DNA of 64,000 nucleotides from Rhodospirillales bacterium. GTDB taxonomy: Bacteria > Pseudomonadota > Alphaproteobacteria > Rhodospirillales > WMHbin7. Numbering within the stretch: position 1 is the first letter of the stretch; the number at the start of each line of letters is the position of its first letter. Positions 45,533 to 53,623 of the stretch are shown here, in pieces. A program made the position numbers and the translations under genes. The stretch is from the NCBI GenBank assembly GCA_016214125.1, contig JACRPC010000027.1, positions 44,963-108,962 of the forward strand, written 5' to 3'. The notes under the pieces were generated by a model. It saw only the letters and a list, made by a program, of their open reading frames with translations. It ran no database searches and had not been told where the DNA came from.

Positions 45533-45650
45533 CAGCTAATTTTTGTACGATAAATATTGCGGAATCCTCTTAACGCGCTGCAACTTTTCATCTATGATAT
45601 TCTCCAATAAATTAGTGATCTTTCCGTTTGAAAAGTTCCCAAGGTTACCG

Positions 45651-46847
45651 ATGGCGCAGGACGATTATCTGACAGAAAATGATGATGATTTTGAAGAGGT
45701 ACGCCTCTCAAAAGGACAGATTGATGAAGGTGACCTTGTAAATATCAGCGCCGCCAACATTCAGCACATGTTGGTATCACCGACTGACTGGACCATTGGC
45801 GTACTGGTCGATTTATTGAAGCGAAAAAAAATTGATCTCCAGCCACACTACCAGCGTCGAATCGCGTGGACTGAGCTAAAAATGTCGCGCTTTATTGAAA
45901 GTCTCTTTCTTAGATTGCCGGTTCCCCAAGTCGTACTCGCCGAGACTTCGCCAGGACGTTTTGCGGTCATCGATGGTAAGCAGCGAGTAAATTCTATTGC
46001 AAGATTTTGCCTTGATACTGAGAACCCGCTCCGTTTGCAAAAGTGTGAATACCGACATGACCTCAATGGGATGACGTTTCAAGAGATGGAGCGTGACGAA
46101 AGTCACGAAGCCTCTCTTGACGCCTTCCAATCTCATACTATTAGAACTACAGTGATCAAAAATTGGGGGACGGATGAACTATTATACCTTCTATTTTTAC
46201 GCCTGAACCAGAATAGTGTAACACTTTCTCCACAAGAGCTTAGGCGGGCACTATTTCCAGGGGAATTTATGAACTGGTTGGATGATAAGACGACCAATTC
46301 AAAGGGCATGAAATTCATATTTACGAACACACCAGATTTTAGAATGCGAGATATGGAGGTAGCCACACGGCATCTAGCGTTTCGTTTTTATTCGGACAAA
46401 TATTTGGGGAATATGAAGCAGTTCCTTGATTATGCCACGGATGCCTTAAGGAAAAAAATGAAGGAAAATACCCAAGAACTCGAACTTGAATGGTTGAAAT
46501 ATGAAGCGGCAATCGATGTCACGCGGGAGATTTTTCAAGGGGATGCCTTTCGATTGCGAGTTAATAATTCCTACCAGCATACTAAGAATAGGGCCGTAAT
46601 GGACATTATGACATTCTTTTTTGCAAACGACGATACTAGAAAGCTGGCTCAAAAAAACAAAGTAAAGGTGAAATTGGCCTTTGAGAATTTGTGTGATAAT
46701 GATCAGAAATTCATGAGATACATCCAGGCATCTACCAAGACACTACCTGCAACAGCATACCGGTTTCAAACTTGGCGACAGACGCTTTGTAACGTTTTTA
46801 ACGTTAACATTCCCAAGTTTTCTCTTGAATATGCGGGTGAAGGCTAA
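45651..46847 (+). CDS. DUF262 domain protein (GmrSD/ParB-like fold)
   Basis: This 398-residue protein starts at an ATG at 45651 with AAGG upstream. The DUF262 core is plain: LQPHYQRRIAW (63-73), SRFIESLFLRLPVPQVVL (79-96) and VIDGKQRVNSIARF (107-119), where the usual DGQQR reads DGKQR. DUF262 is a ParB/sulfiredoxin-like nucleotide-using domain found in GmrS, BrxU and SspE. No HNH-type DUF1524 nuclease follows in the same chain. The gene is strongly AT-rich (positions 46441-46500 are one-third G+C) against GC-rich neighbours. It ends 5 bp before the HEPN gene. Defence or toxin function is inferred from domains and context. Confidence 0.82.
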   Translation: MAQDDYLTENDDDFEEVRLSKGQIDEGDLVNISAANIQHMLVSPTDWTIGVLVDLLKRKKIDLQPHYQRRIAWTELKMSRFIESLFLRLPVPQVVLAETSPGRFAVIDGKQRVNSIARFCLDTENPLRLQKCEYRHDLNGMTFQEMERDESHEASLDAFQSHTIRTTVIKNWGTDELLYLLFLRLNQNSVTLSPQELRRALFPGEFMNWLDDKTTNSKGMKFIFTNTPDFRMRDMEVATRHLAFRFYSDKYLGNMKQFLDYATDALRKKMKENTQELELEWLKYEAAIDVTREIFQGDAFRLRVNNSYQHTKNRAVMDIMTFFFANDDTRKLAQKNKVKVKLAFENLCDNDQKFMRYIQASTKTLPATAYRFQTWRQTLCNVFNVNIPKFSLEYAGEG

Positions 46848-46852
46848 TTGTG

Positions 46853-47530
46853 ATGCCTACGCCAAAATATATTGATTTAAGAAAACGCCTAAATGATCTA
46901 AAATCAATTCTTCTCGACCCACGTTTAGCTAAGGCTTCTCTTAATAGGGCGCAAATCGATCAAGTGCTGGCATTTGCTTTATTATCTCACGCAGCTTGTG
47001 AGGAGTTTGTCGAAGAACGGTGTGGGCAACTCGCGGCTGACGCGATTAGCAAATTCCAGAACCAAAAATTTTTCGGTCGCGTAGCGCGCCATTTATGCAT
47101 TTTGCCGTTTATTCAAGTCCCACGCGATCGATCTGAACTTCGAAAAATTGAAGCCGTTGTTGGGTGCAGCGGTTTTGGAATTAAGGCAGGCAAAAATTTT
47201 ACTTTATCATACTATAATCAAATACATGATTTATTAGAACTGGGGTACAAGCGGTATAAAAAGTCTATTGAAAAAAATCACGGGATTAGGCAGCAATATC
47301 AGTTCAAATTGATGGCGGTTATAGGCCTTGATAGAAATAAGCTCGGTCCGACGTTCTCATCGCGAATTGAACAACTTGCCAATCTCAGAGGTGAAGCTGC
47401 ACACAAAGCGACCGTTTCTGTTACAACTATTCCGGAGCCGAGCGATCTTGTAACCTGGACAACCGACCTCATCAAAGGATTTAGGCTTCTCGACACTGAG
47501 CTTACGAGACTTGGCAATCGGTCTTTCTAG
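46853..47530 (+). CDS. HEPN domain protein, probable RNase partner of DUF262 protein
   Basis: The 225-residue protein is helical and carries a HEPN-type active-site motif R-x4-H at residues 179-184 (RGEAAH) after an acidic helix (SHAACEEFVEERC, about 45-57), the arrangement of MAE_28990/RiboL-PSP-like HEPN proteins. HEPN proteins with this motif are typically metal-independent RNases in toxin-antitoxin and abortive-infection systems. It starts at ATG 46853 (or GTG 46850), with GAAGG overlapping the DUF262 stop. AT-rich like its partner. The family name is from memory of motifs, not a search. Confidence 0.75.
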   Translation: MPTPKYIDLRKRLNDLKSILLDPRLAKASLNRAQIDQVLAFALLSHAACEEFVEERCGQLAADAISKFQNQKFFGRVARHLCILPFIQVPRDRSELRKIEAVVGCSGFGIKAGKNFTLSYYNQIHDLLELGYKRYKKSIEKNHGIRQQYQFKLMAVIGLDRNKLGPTFSSRIEQLANLRGEAAHKATVSVTTIPEPSDLVTWTTDLIKGFRLLDTELTRLGNRSF

Positions 47531-47533
47531 TCT

Positions 47534-48373
47534 TTATTTCCCCGTCCCGAACCACTTGGCCGCATTGCCATAGGCGACGGCGTCGGCCACCGGCTTCGGC
47601 AGTTGACCCAGCCAGCGGCGGTGATCGGCGATCAGTTGGCCGTACACCTCCCAGCGCCCCGTCACATAGGTGTCGGTGCCCACCATCACCCGGTCGGCGA
47701 AGCGGATCATCAGATCGCGCCAGGCCGGATCGAGGCTGCCGCCGGGCGCGATGTCGCCGGCGCGGAACGAGACCTCGGTGGCCAGATTGGGATAACGCCC
47801 CAGCATCGCCGCCACCACCGAAGCCGGCTCGCTCATCCCGGCATGGGCCCAAAGGATTTTCAGGCGCGGCTCCTTGGCGAAAAAGGCCTCGATCGGCCTG
47901 GCGTCGGAATGGACGTGAATCGGAACATTGTTGGCGAGCGCCAATTCGATCACGGCGCGCACCACCGGCCCGTCGATCGCTTTGGGATCGTGCAGATGGA
48001 ATTCGCCGATGCCGACATAGCGGCTCTTGCCCAGGCGCTCCTTGAGATAATCGGGCACTTCGGCCGCCTCGGCCCAGTTCGAGGACCCGACGCGCTCGCG
48101 GTAAGGCCGAAGCTCGGGCGCGATCCGCTCGGGCATCGCTTTCAGAAGCGCCAGCGTGCCGTCGTCCGGGGTCGAGGAGACCAGGGCGCGCGCCACGCCC
48201 GCCTTGTCGAACAGCGCCTTCACCGCCTCGGGCGGGAAACTCGGCCAGGCCGGCTGGCTGTAATGGATGTGGGCGTCGAAGATCGGGCCTTCGTAAGGGG
48301 TTTGCGCCAGGGATGACCGGGCCGTCAGGGGCAGCAGAAGCGCCAGGATCAAAGCGAAGCGGATCGAACGCAT
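47534..48373 (-). CDS. Exported amidohydrolase family protein
   Basis: The 279-residue protein has a signal peptide (MRSIRFALILALLLPLTARS, cleavage near SLAQ) and a TIM-barrel amidohydrolase (PF04909-like) with DAHIHYSQP, GIGEFHLHDP, PIHVHSDARP, LKILWAHAGMSEP and VMVGTDTYV. The His/Asp set fits a metal-dependent hydrolase or decarboxylase acting in the periplasm. Substrate unknown. It converges on the HEPN gene with 3 bp between stops and is divergent from the TauE-like gene. Confidence 0.82.
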   Translation of the reverse strand: MRSIRFALILALLLPLTARSSLAQTPYEGPIFDAHIHYSQPAWPSFPPEAVKALFDKAGVARALVSSTPDDGTLALLKAMPERIAPELRPYRERVGSSNWAEAAEVPDYLKERLGKSRYVGIGEFHLHDPKAIDGPVVRAVIELALANNVPIHVHSDARPIEAFFAKEPRLKILWAHAGMSEPASVVAAMLGRYPNLATEVSFRAGDIAPGGSLDPAWRDLMIRFADRVMVGTDTYVTGRWEVYGQLIADHRRWLGQLPKPVADAVAYGNAAKWFGTGK

Positions 48374-48483
48374 AGCGGCCTCCCGGATTGGAGATGACTG
48401 TTATTGTAACAACGGACTCGCCAACAGGGCATCGCAAGCTATATGAAGGAGCGAGGCCAACCTTACAAGAACCCAAGGCTCCG

Positions 48484-49251
48484 ATGTTGGAATCCCTGTT
48501 GCCGCCGCTCGATCCCTGGATGATCGCCCTTGCCGTGGCGGCGGTGCTTCTGGGCAGCTTCGTCAAGGGCACCACCGGGCTTGGCCTGCCGCTCACCGCC
48601 GTGCCGGTGATGGCCAATTTCCTGCCGGTGCCGACCTCGATGGCCATGCTGTTCGCGCCGGTGCTGATGAGCAATCTCTGGCAATCCTTCCATCCCGAAC
48701 ACACGCGGCCGATGATGCGCCGCTTCTGGCCGCTGGCCTTCGCCTCGGTGTTCGGCATTGTGATCGGCGCCAAGGGTCTGGCGACCTTGGAGCCGCGCGT
48801 CCTGCACGGCGTGATGGGCACTCTGGTGCTGATTTTCGCCAGCCTCAATTTCCTCTCGCCGCACTTCACCTTGAAGCCTGGCAAGGAGCCTTGGCTGGGG
48901 CCGCTGGTCGGCTTCGGCTCGGGCATTCTGGGCGGCGTCTCGTCTTTCTTCGGGCCGCCGATGGCGCTTTACCTGATGGCGCTCGGCCTGAAGAAGAACG
49001 AATTCGTCACCGCCATCTCGCTTATTTTTCTGGTCGCCACCATCGTCCTTAACGTTGCCATGCTGGGCTATCAGGTGGTGGGCTGGCGTGAGTTGGTTCT
49101 GTCGCTGGCGATGCTGCTGCCCACCTTCTTGGGCATGAGCCTGGGCCGGCGCATCCGCGAGAAGGTCAACGCCACCCTGTTCAACCGCCTGGTCCTGGGG
49201 TTGCTGATCGTCAGTTCGGCCAACCTGTTGAGAAAAGCCATATTTTTCTAA
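48484..49251 (+). CDS. TauE/SafE family sulfite exporter-like membrane protein
   Basis: The 255-residue protein from an ATG at 48484 has seven or eight hydrophobic segments and the two family halves: GSFVKGTTGLGLPLTAVPVMANFLPV at the N-terminus and GFGSGILGGVSSFFGPPMALYLMALGL in the second half. The family exports sulfite, sulfoacetate or similar anions, and some members act on other organic anions. An inverted repeat (48399-48411) lies in the divergent intergenic region. Confidence 0.88.
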   Translation: MLESLLPPLDPWMIALAVAAVLLGSFVKGTTGLGLPLTAVPVMANFLPVPTSMAMLFAPVLMSNLWQSFHPEHTRPMMRRFWPLAFASVFGIVIGAKGLATLEPRVLHGVMGTLVLIFASLNFLSPHFTLKPGKEPWLGPLVGFGSGILGGVSSFFGPPMALYLMALGLKKNEFVTAISLIFLVATIVLNVAMLGYQVVGWRELVLSLAMLLPTFLGMSLGRRIREKVNATLFNRLVLGLLIVSSANLLRKAIFF

Positions 49252-49274
49252 TGCCTTGGCCGCCGCGACAAGGC

Positions 49275-49303
49275 TTGATCGGGGCGGCTTGGGCTGGTAA
49301 AGT
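49275..49303 (+). promoter_or_regulatory. Predicted promoter of the plus-strand acyl-CoA arm
   Basis: TTGATC (49275-49280) and TAAAGT (49298-49303) with 17-bp spacing. The start would be near 49311, inside the GntR-type operator that begins at 49304, so a bound regulator would block initiation. Confidence 0.6.
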
Positions 49304-49323
49304 TTGTCCGACAATCGGATAAT
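49304..49323. promoter_or_regulatory. GntR/FadR-type operator, copy 1
   Basis: TTGTCCGACAATCGGATAAT. It contains the perfect palindrome TTGTCCGACAA, the TNGTNNNACNA form used by FadR-subfamily GntR regulators. The identical 20 bp occur upstream of the GntR gene at 59500-59519. It overlaps the predicted start site and even the first possible ATG of the crotonase gene. Confidence 0.78.
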
Positions 49324-50125
49324 GCGGGTGGGTGCGGTGACCTCGGTTCAAATCGCGCGCGAGATGGAAGGCCGGCTGGCGGTGGTGACGCTCAATCGTC
49401 CCGATCAGATGAATCCGCTTGATTTCGAAACCTCGAAAACGCTACTCGCCGCCTTCCGCGAATTCGACGCCGATCCCAAAGTGCGGGTGGTGATCGTCAC
49501 CGGCGCCGGCAAGGCCTTTTCGGCGGGCGGCGATCTCGAAGGCTATCAAACGCTCTATCGCCAGCCCGAGCGCTTCCGCGAGTTCCTGAACACACTGCGC
49601 GATCTGTTCGCCGTGATCGAGGCGTCGCCCAAGATCGTCATTGCCGCCGTCAATGGCTGGTGTCTGGCCGGCGGCATCGAGTTCGCGCTGGCCTGCGACC
49701 TTATTCTTGCCGCCGATACGGCGCGCATCGGCGACGCCCATCTCAATTTCGGCCAATTGCCGGGCGCCGGAGGCTCGCAGCGTCTGCCGCGCGCCATCGG
49801 CGTGCCGCGCGCCAAATGGCTGATCTATCGCGGCCATTGGCTCGCCGCCACCGAGGCCGAGCGCATCGGCCTGGTGCAAGAGGTGGTGCCGGCGGCCGAA
49901 CTGCTCGACCGCGCCCGTACCCTAGCGGCCGAAATGCTCGAACGCAGCCCGGCCGGCCTGGCGGGCGCCAAGAAGCTGGTGAATGAAGGTATCGAAATGG
50001 CGCGCGGCCCGGCCATTCAATTCGAACTCGATTTCGTCCATCATTACGCCACCACCCATCCCGACGCGATGGAGGGTCTGGCCGCCTTCGCCGCCAAGCG
50101 CAAGCCGCGCTTCGCCCCGTCCTGA
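49322..50125 (+). CDS. Crotonase (enoyl-CoA hydratase/isomerase) fold protein lacking both hydratase glutamates
   Basis: This 267-residue protein starts at ATG 49322; a GTG at 49337 giving MTSVQIAREMEG is an equally good start because 49322 is only about 11 nt from the predicted transcription start. The CoA/oxyanion pocket is present (GAGKAFSAGGDLEG, NGWCLAGGIEFALACD, LPGAGGSQRLPR). The two catalytic glutamates of enoyl-CoA hydratase (rat Glu144 and Glu164) align with His140 and Trp166. It is therefore a crotonase-fold enzyme but probably not a hydratase. First gene of the plus-strand acyl-CoA arm. Confidence 0.85.
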   Translation: MRVGAVTSVQIAREMEGRLAVVTLNRPDQMNPLDFETSKTLLAAFREFDADPKVRVVIVTGAGKAFSAGGDLEGYQTLYRQPERFREFLNTLRDLFAVIEASPKIVIAAVNGWCLAGGIEFALACDLILAADTARIGDAHLNFGQLPGAGGSQRLPRAIGVPRAKWLIYRGHWLAATEAERIGLVQEVVPAAELLDRARTLAAEMLERSPAGLAGAKKLVNEGIEMARGPAIQFELDFVHHYATTHPDAMEGLAAFAAKRKPRFAPS

Positions 50126-50138
50126 TCGGAGTTTCGCC

Positions 50139-51296
50139 ATGTACGCCCTCAAGGACAAATACGCCATCGCCGGCATCGGCTACACCGATTTCACCGCCAA
50201 ATCGGGGCGCACCGTGCTCGATCTGGCGCTTGAGGCCGGTTCGAAGGCGATGGCCGATGCCGGGGTCGGCGCCGCCGATGTCGATGGCGTCATCAGCTAT
50301 CACTTCAACGATTCGGTGCCCTCGATCGCGGTGGCGACCGGGCTGGGTCTGCCCGAGGCGCGCTACGCGGTGGAATTCTCCTCGGGCGGCAACGCCGCCA
50401 ATCTGATCGTCTTGAGCGCCGCTGCCGCCATCGAGGCCGGGCTGGCCAAGACCGTGCTTTGCTACCGCGCCATGAACGGCCGCTCCGGCTTCCGACTGGG
50501 CGGCGGGCGCGACATGGCGTCGCGCGGCATCACCCAATTCACCGCCCCCTTCGGCTGGATCACCTATCCGCAGGCGATGGCGATGTGGTGCCGCCGCCAC
50601 ATGATCAAATACGGCACCACCAGCGAGCAGATGGGGGCGGTGGCGGTGAGTTGCCGCAACCACGCCCAATTGAACGAGCGCGCCATGATGCGGGCGCCGA
50701 TGAGTTTGGCCGATCATCAGGCCTCGCGGATGATCGTCGAGCCCTTCCATCTGCTCGATATCTGCCTGGAATCGGATGGCGCCTGTGCCGTGCTGGTCAC
50801 CAAGGCCGAGCGGGCCCGCGACCTCAAGCCCAAGCCGGTCTACATCATGGGCGGCGCCTATGGCGGCGGACCCTTCCAAGGCGACGATCTGTTCGACGCC
50901 ATCCGCTGGCCCGAGCACGCTCACAATTACGCCAAATACATCGCAAACGATCTGTGGGCCAGCGCCGGCGTGGGGCCCAAGGACATCGACGTGGCGGAAA
51001 TCTACGATTGCTTCACCTACAGCGTGATCATGCAACTCGAAGGGCTGGGCTTCTGCAAGGAGGGCGAGGGGGGCGCCTTCGTCCAGAACGGACGCATCGG
51101 GCTGGGCGGCGAGATTCCGGTCAACACCCATGGCGGCCTCCTGTCGGAGGCCTACATTCACGGCTTCAACCACGTCATCGAGGCGGTCGAGCAATTGCGC
51201 GGCCAGTCGGGCGCCCGCCAAGTGCCGGATGCCGAGATCGCGCTTACCACCGCCGGCGCCATGACCTGCGGCAGCGCCCTGGTCCTAAGGAATTAG
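50139..51296 (+). CDS. Thiolase-fold protein of the SCP2/Ltp type
   Basis: The 385-residue protein has the thiolase fold but not a normal active site: at the usual nucleophile position it reads VEFSSGGNAA (79-88), so no Cys, and the C-terminal GHP motif is replaced in LLSEAYIHG. It keeps the Ltp-type AEIYDCFTYSVIMQLEGLGF and VNTHGGLL. Ltp2-like proteins pair with a DUF35 protein to act as a retro-aldolase on beta-hydroxyacyl-CoAs, and here a DUF35 gene follows 2 bp later. A lipid-carrier role is the alternative. CGGAG precedes the ATG at 50139. Confidence 0.85.
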   Translation: MYALKDKYAIAGIGYTDFTAKSGRTVLDLALEAGSKAMADAGVGAADVDGVISYHFNDSVPSIAVATGLGLPEARYAVEFSSGGNAANLIVLSAAAAIEAGLAKTVLCYRAMNGRSGFRLGGGRDMASRGITQFTAPFGWITYPQAMAMWCRRHMIKYGTTSEQMGAVAVSCRNHAQLNERAMMRAPMSLADHQASRMIVEPFHLLDICLESDGACAVLVTKAERARDLKPKPVYIMGGAYGGGPFQGDDLFDAIRWPEHAHNYAKYIANDLWASAGVGPKDIDVAEIYDCFTYSVIMQLEGLGFCKEGEGGAFVQNGRIGLGGEIPVNTHGGLLSEAYIHGFNHVIEAVEQLRGQSGARQVPDAEIALTTAGAMTCGSALVLRN

Positions 51297-51298
51297 CG

Positions 51299-51721
51299 AT
51301 GAGCCACCTCAACAAGCCGGTTCCCGCCCCCGATCCCGACACCAAGCCCTTCTGGGATGGCTGCCGCAAGCACGAGCTGTTGATCCAGGAATGCGATGCC
51401 TGCGGCCGCTTCCATTTTCCGCCCGCCGGCCGCTGTCCGCATTGCGGCGCCACCGGTTCGCGCTGGGTGAAGGCCTCGGGGAAGGGTACGGTCTATAGCT
51501 GGATCGTCGTCGTCCATCCGGTGCCCAAGGAGGTCTATGCCGGCGAGGTGCCCTATGTCGTGGCGCTGGTCGATCTCGAGGAAGGGGTGCGCATGGCCAC
51601 CAACATCGTCGGCTGCGATCCCCATGCGGTGACGGCCAACATGCCGGTCGAGGTGAGTTTTCAAGACGTGGCCGACGATCTGACCCTGCCTTGCTTTCGG
51701 CCAGCAAAGCCTTCGGCATGA
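51299..51721 (+). CDS. DUF35 Zn-ribbon/OB-fold acyl-CoA-binding protein
   Basis: The 140-residue protein has an N-terminal helical hook (PDTKPFWDGCRKHELLIQECDACG), a rubredoxin-like zinc ribbon with Cys pairs CDACG and CPHCG, and an OB fold (KGTVYSWIVV, VPYVVALVDLEEGVRMATNIVG). DUF35 proteins such as ChsH2's C-terminal part bind acyl-CoA and are obligate partners of thiolase-fold enzymes. It overlaps the kinase gene start (ATGA). Confidence 0.9.
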   Translation: MSHLNKPVPAPDPDTKPFWDGCRKHELLIQECDACGRFHFPPAGRCPHCGATGSRWVKASGKGTVYSWIVVVHPVPKEVYAGEVPYVVALVDLEEGVRMATNIVGCDPHAVTANMPVEVSFQDVADDLTLPCFRPAKPSA

Positions 51722-52752
51722 GCGACGCGCCCCAGGCTCTGCTGCCGCTCGATCCCCAGCCGCTTGAGCGCTTTCTGGCGGCCAATCTTCCTGGTTATGC
51801 CGGCGGGCTGAGGATCGAGCAATTCGTCGGCGGCCAGTCGAACCCCACCTACCGCCTGCACACCAACGGCGCCAGCTATGTGCTGCGCAAGAAGCCACCG
51901 GGTGACTTGCTGCCCTCGGCGCACGCCGTCGATCGCGAATACCGGCTGATGAAGGCCCTGGCGGCGCACGACGTGCCGGTGCCGGGCATGCTGCTCTACA
52001 GCGAGGACGAATCGGTGGTGGGCACGCCGTTCTTCGTCATGACCCATGTCGAGGGAAGGGTGTTCCGCGACCCCATGATGCCGGAATTGGCGCCCGCCGA
52101 CCGCCGGCCGATGATCGCCGACCTGATGGACGCGCTGGCCCGTTTGCACGCCGTCGATTTCCAGGCGGCCGGCTTGGGCGATTACGGCCGGCCCGGCAAT
52201 TACTACGCCCGTCAGGTGGCGCGCTGGTCCAAGCAGTACCGCGCTTCGGAAACCCATGTGATCGAAGCGATGGACAAGCTGATCGCCTGGCTGCCCGATC
52301 ACATCCCAAGCGACGACCGCACCACGCTGGTGCATGGCGATTACCGGATCGAGAACGCCATCGTCCATCCCACGCAGCCCAAGGTGGTGGCGCTGGTCGA
52401 TTGGGAGCTGTCGACGCTCGGTCACCCGATGGCCGATCTCGCCCATTTCTGCATGATGTACCATCTGCCGCGCCGCGCCTTCGGCGGCTACCGTGACAGC
52501 GACATCGCCGCCTTGGGGATTCCCTCCGAGACCGAGGCGATCACCGCCTACGCCAAGCGGGCCGGCCCGGTGGCGCTGGCCGATTGGCCCTTCTACATGG
52601 CCTTCGCGCTCTTTCGCATGACCGCCATTCTGCAAGGCGTTTATGCCCGCGCGCTGGCCGGCAACGCCAGCTCGCCCGACGGCAAGGAGCGCGGCGCCCG
52701 CGCCACCGATTGCGCCCATCACGGCTGGGCGATCGCGCAGCAGGGCAAGTAG
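51718..52752 (+). CDS. APH-family phosphotransferase, ACAD10/11 N-domain / LvaA-like
   Basis: The 344-residue kinase matches the aminoglycoside-phosphotransferase-like domain of ACAD10/ACAD11: RIEQFVGGQSNPTYRL, YVLRKKPPGDLLPSAHAVDREYRLM, EDESVVGTPFFVM, LVHGDYRIENAIVHPTQPKVVALVDWELSTLGHPMADLAHFC. In the Pseudomonas levulinate pathway LvaA phosphorylates 4-hydroxyacyl-CoA, and the cognate ACAD-like enzyme then isomerises it to the 3-hydroxy form. That partner is present at 56159-57415. It starts at ATGA overlap with DUF35, and its TAG stop directly abuts the stop of the convergent HBD gene. Confidence 0.88.
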   Translation: MSDAPQALLPLDPQPLERFLAANLPGYAGGLRIEQFVGGQSNPTYRLHTNGASYVLRKKPPGDLLPSAHAVDREYRLMKALAAHDVPVPGMLLYSEDESVVGTPFFVMTHVEGRVFRDPMMPELAPADRRPMIADLMDALARLHAVDFQAAGLGDYGRPGNYYARQVARWSKQYRASETHVIEAMDKLIAWLPDHIPSDDRTTLVHGDYRIENAIVHPTQPKVVALVDWELSTLGHPMADLAHFCMMYHLPRRAFGGYRDSDIAALGIPSETEAITAYAKRAGPVALADWPFYMAFALFRMTAILQGVYARALAGNASSPDGKERGARATDCAHHGWAIAQQGK

Positions 52753-53610
52753 CTACTTCTTCTCGTGGCGGTGCCAGCCGCGCCCGGTCTTGCGGCCGTC
52801 ATAGCCGGCCTTGGCAAGCTGCTTGAGCAGAGGCGAGGGCTGGAAGCGCGGCCCATAAGCCTCGTGCAGAATCTCCTGCACTTGCAAGGTGAGCCGGTTG
52901 GTCACCAGATCCATCAGCTCGAACGGACCCACCGGATGGCCAAGCCCCAGCTTGCAGCCAATGTCGATGTCGGTCGGCGTGGCGACCCCTTCCTCGACCA
53001 GCTTCACCGCCTCGATCAAGAGCGCGTGCAACAGCCGGTTGACGGCAAAGCCAACCACATCCTTGACCCGGATCGGCGTCTTGCCGGCCTGCCGGCAGAC
53101 CGCCATCGCCGCTTCGACGCTGTCTTGGGCGGTGTCGAGGCCGGGAATCACCTCGACCAGCTTCATGCGCGAGACCGGCGAAAAGAAATGGGTGCCGAGA
53201 AAGCGGGCGCGGCGCTCCGGCTTCAGATAGGAGGAGAGAACGGTGATCGAAATCGACGAGGTGTTGCTGGACATCAGCGCCTCGGGCTTGGCGACGACGT
53301 CGAGCTTGCGGAAGATCTCGGCCTTCACCGCCTCGTCCTCGAACACCGCCTCGATGATGAAATCGCAATCGCCATAGGCATCGAGCGAGGCGGCCGGCTC
53401 GAGATTGGCAAGCTTGGCCTTGGCCTCGGCCAGAAACAGGCCTCGTTCGATGCCCTTGTCCAGCGTGCGTCCCAGCGTTTCGATCGCTTTGGCGACCTTG
53501 TCGGGCGTCGCGTCGGTCAGGCGAACCGTGTGTCCGGCCAGCGCGAAGACCAATGCGATTTCCGAGCCCATCATGCCGGCGCCCACCACGCCGATGCGGT
53601 CGATCGTCAT
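52753..53610 (-). CDS. 3-hydroxyacyl-CoA (3-hydroxybutyryl-CoA-type) dehydrogenase
   Basis: The 285-residue protein from an ATG at 53610 has the NAD-binding motif RIGVVGAGMMGSEIALVFALAGH, MSSNTSSISIT, the catalytic His/Glu region RFLGTHFFSPVSRMKLVEVI, and the C-terminal dimerisation domain VGFAVNRLLHALLIEAVKLVEEGV. It oxidises L-3-hydroxyacyl-CoA to 3-ketoacyl-CoA with NAD. It is the last gene of the minus-strand arm, 13 bp after the long acyl-CoA dehydrogenase. Confidence 0.92.
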   Translation of the reverse strand: MTIDRIGVVGAGMMGSEIALVFALAGHTVRLTDATPDKVAKAIETLGRTLDKGIERGLFLAEAKAKLANLEPAASLDAYGDCDFIIEAVFEDEAVKAEIFRKLDVVAKPEALMSSNTSSISITVLSSYLKPERRARFLGTHFFSPVSRMKLVEVIPGLDTAQDSVEAAMAVCRQAGKTPIRVKDVVGFAVNRLLHALLIEAVKLVEEGVATPTDIDIGCKLGLGHPVGPFELMDLVTNRLTLQVQEILHEAYGPRFQPSPLLKQLAKAGYDGRKTGRGWHRHEKK

Positions 53611-53623
53611 CCCGTCTATCCTT

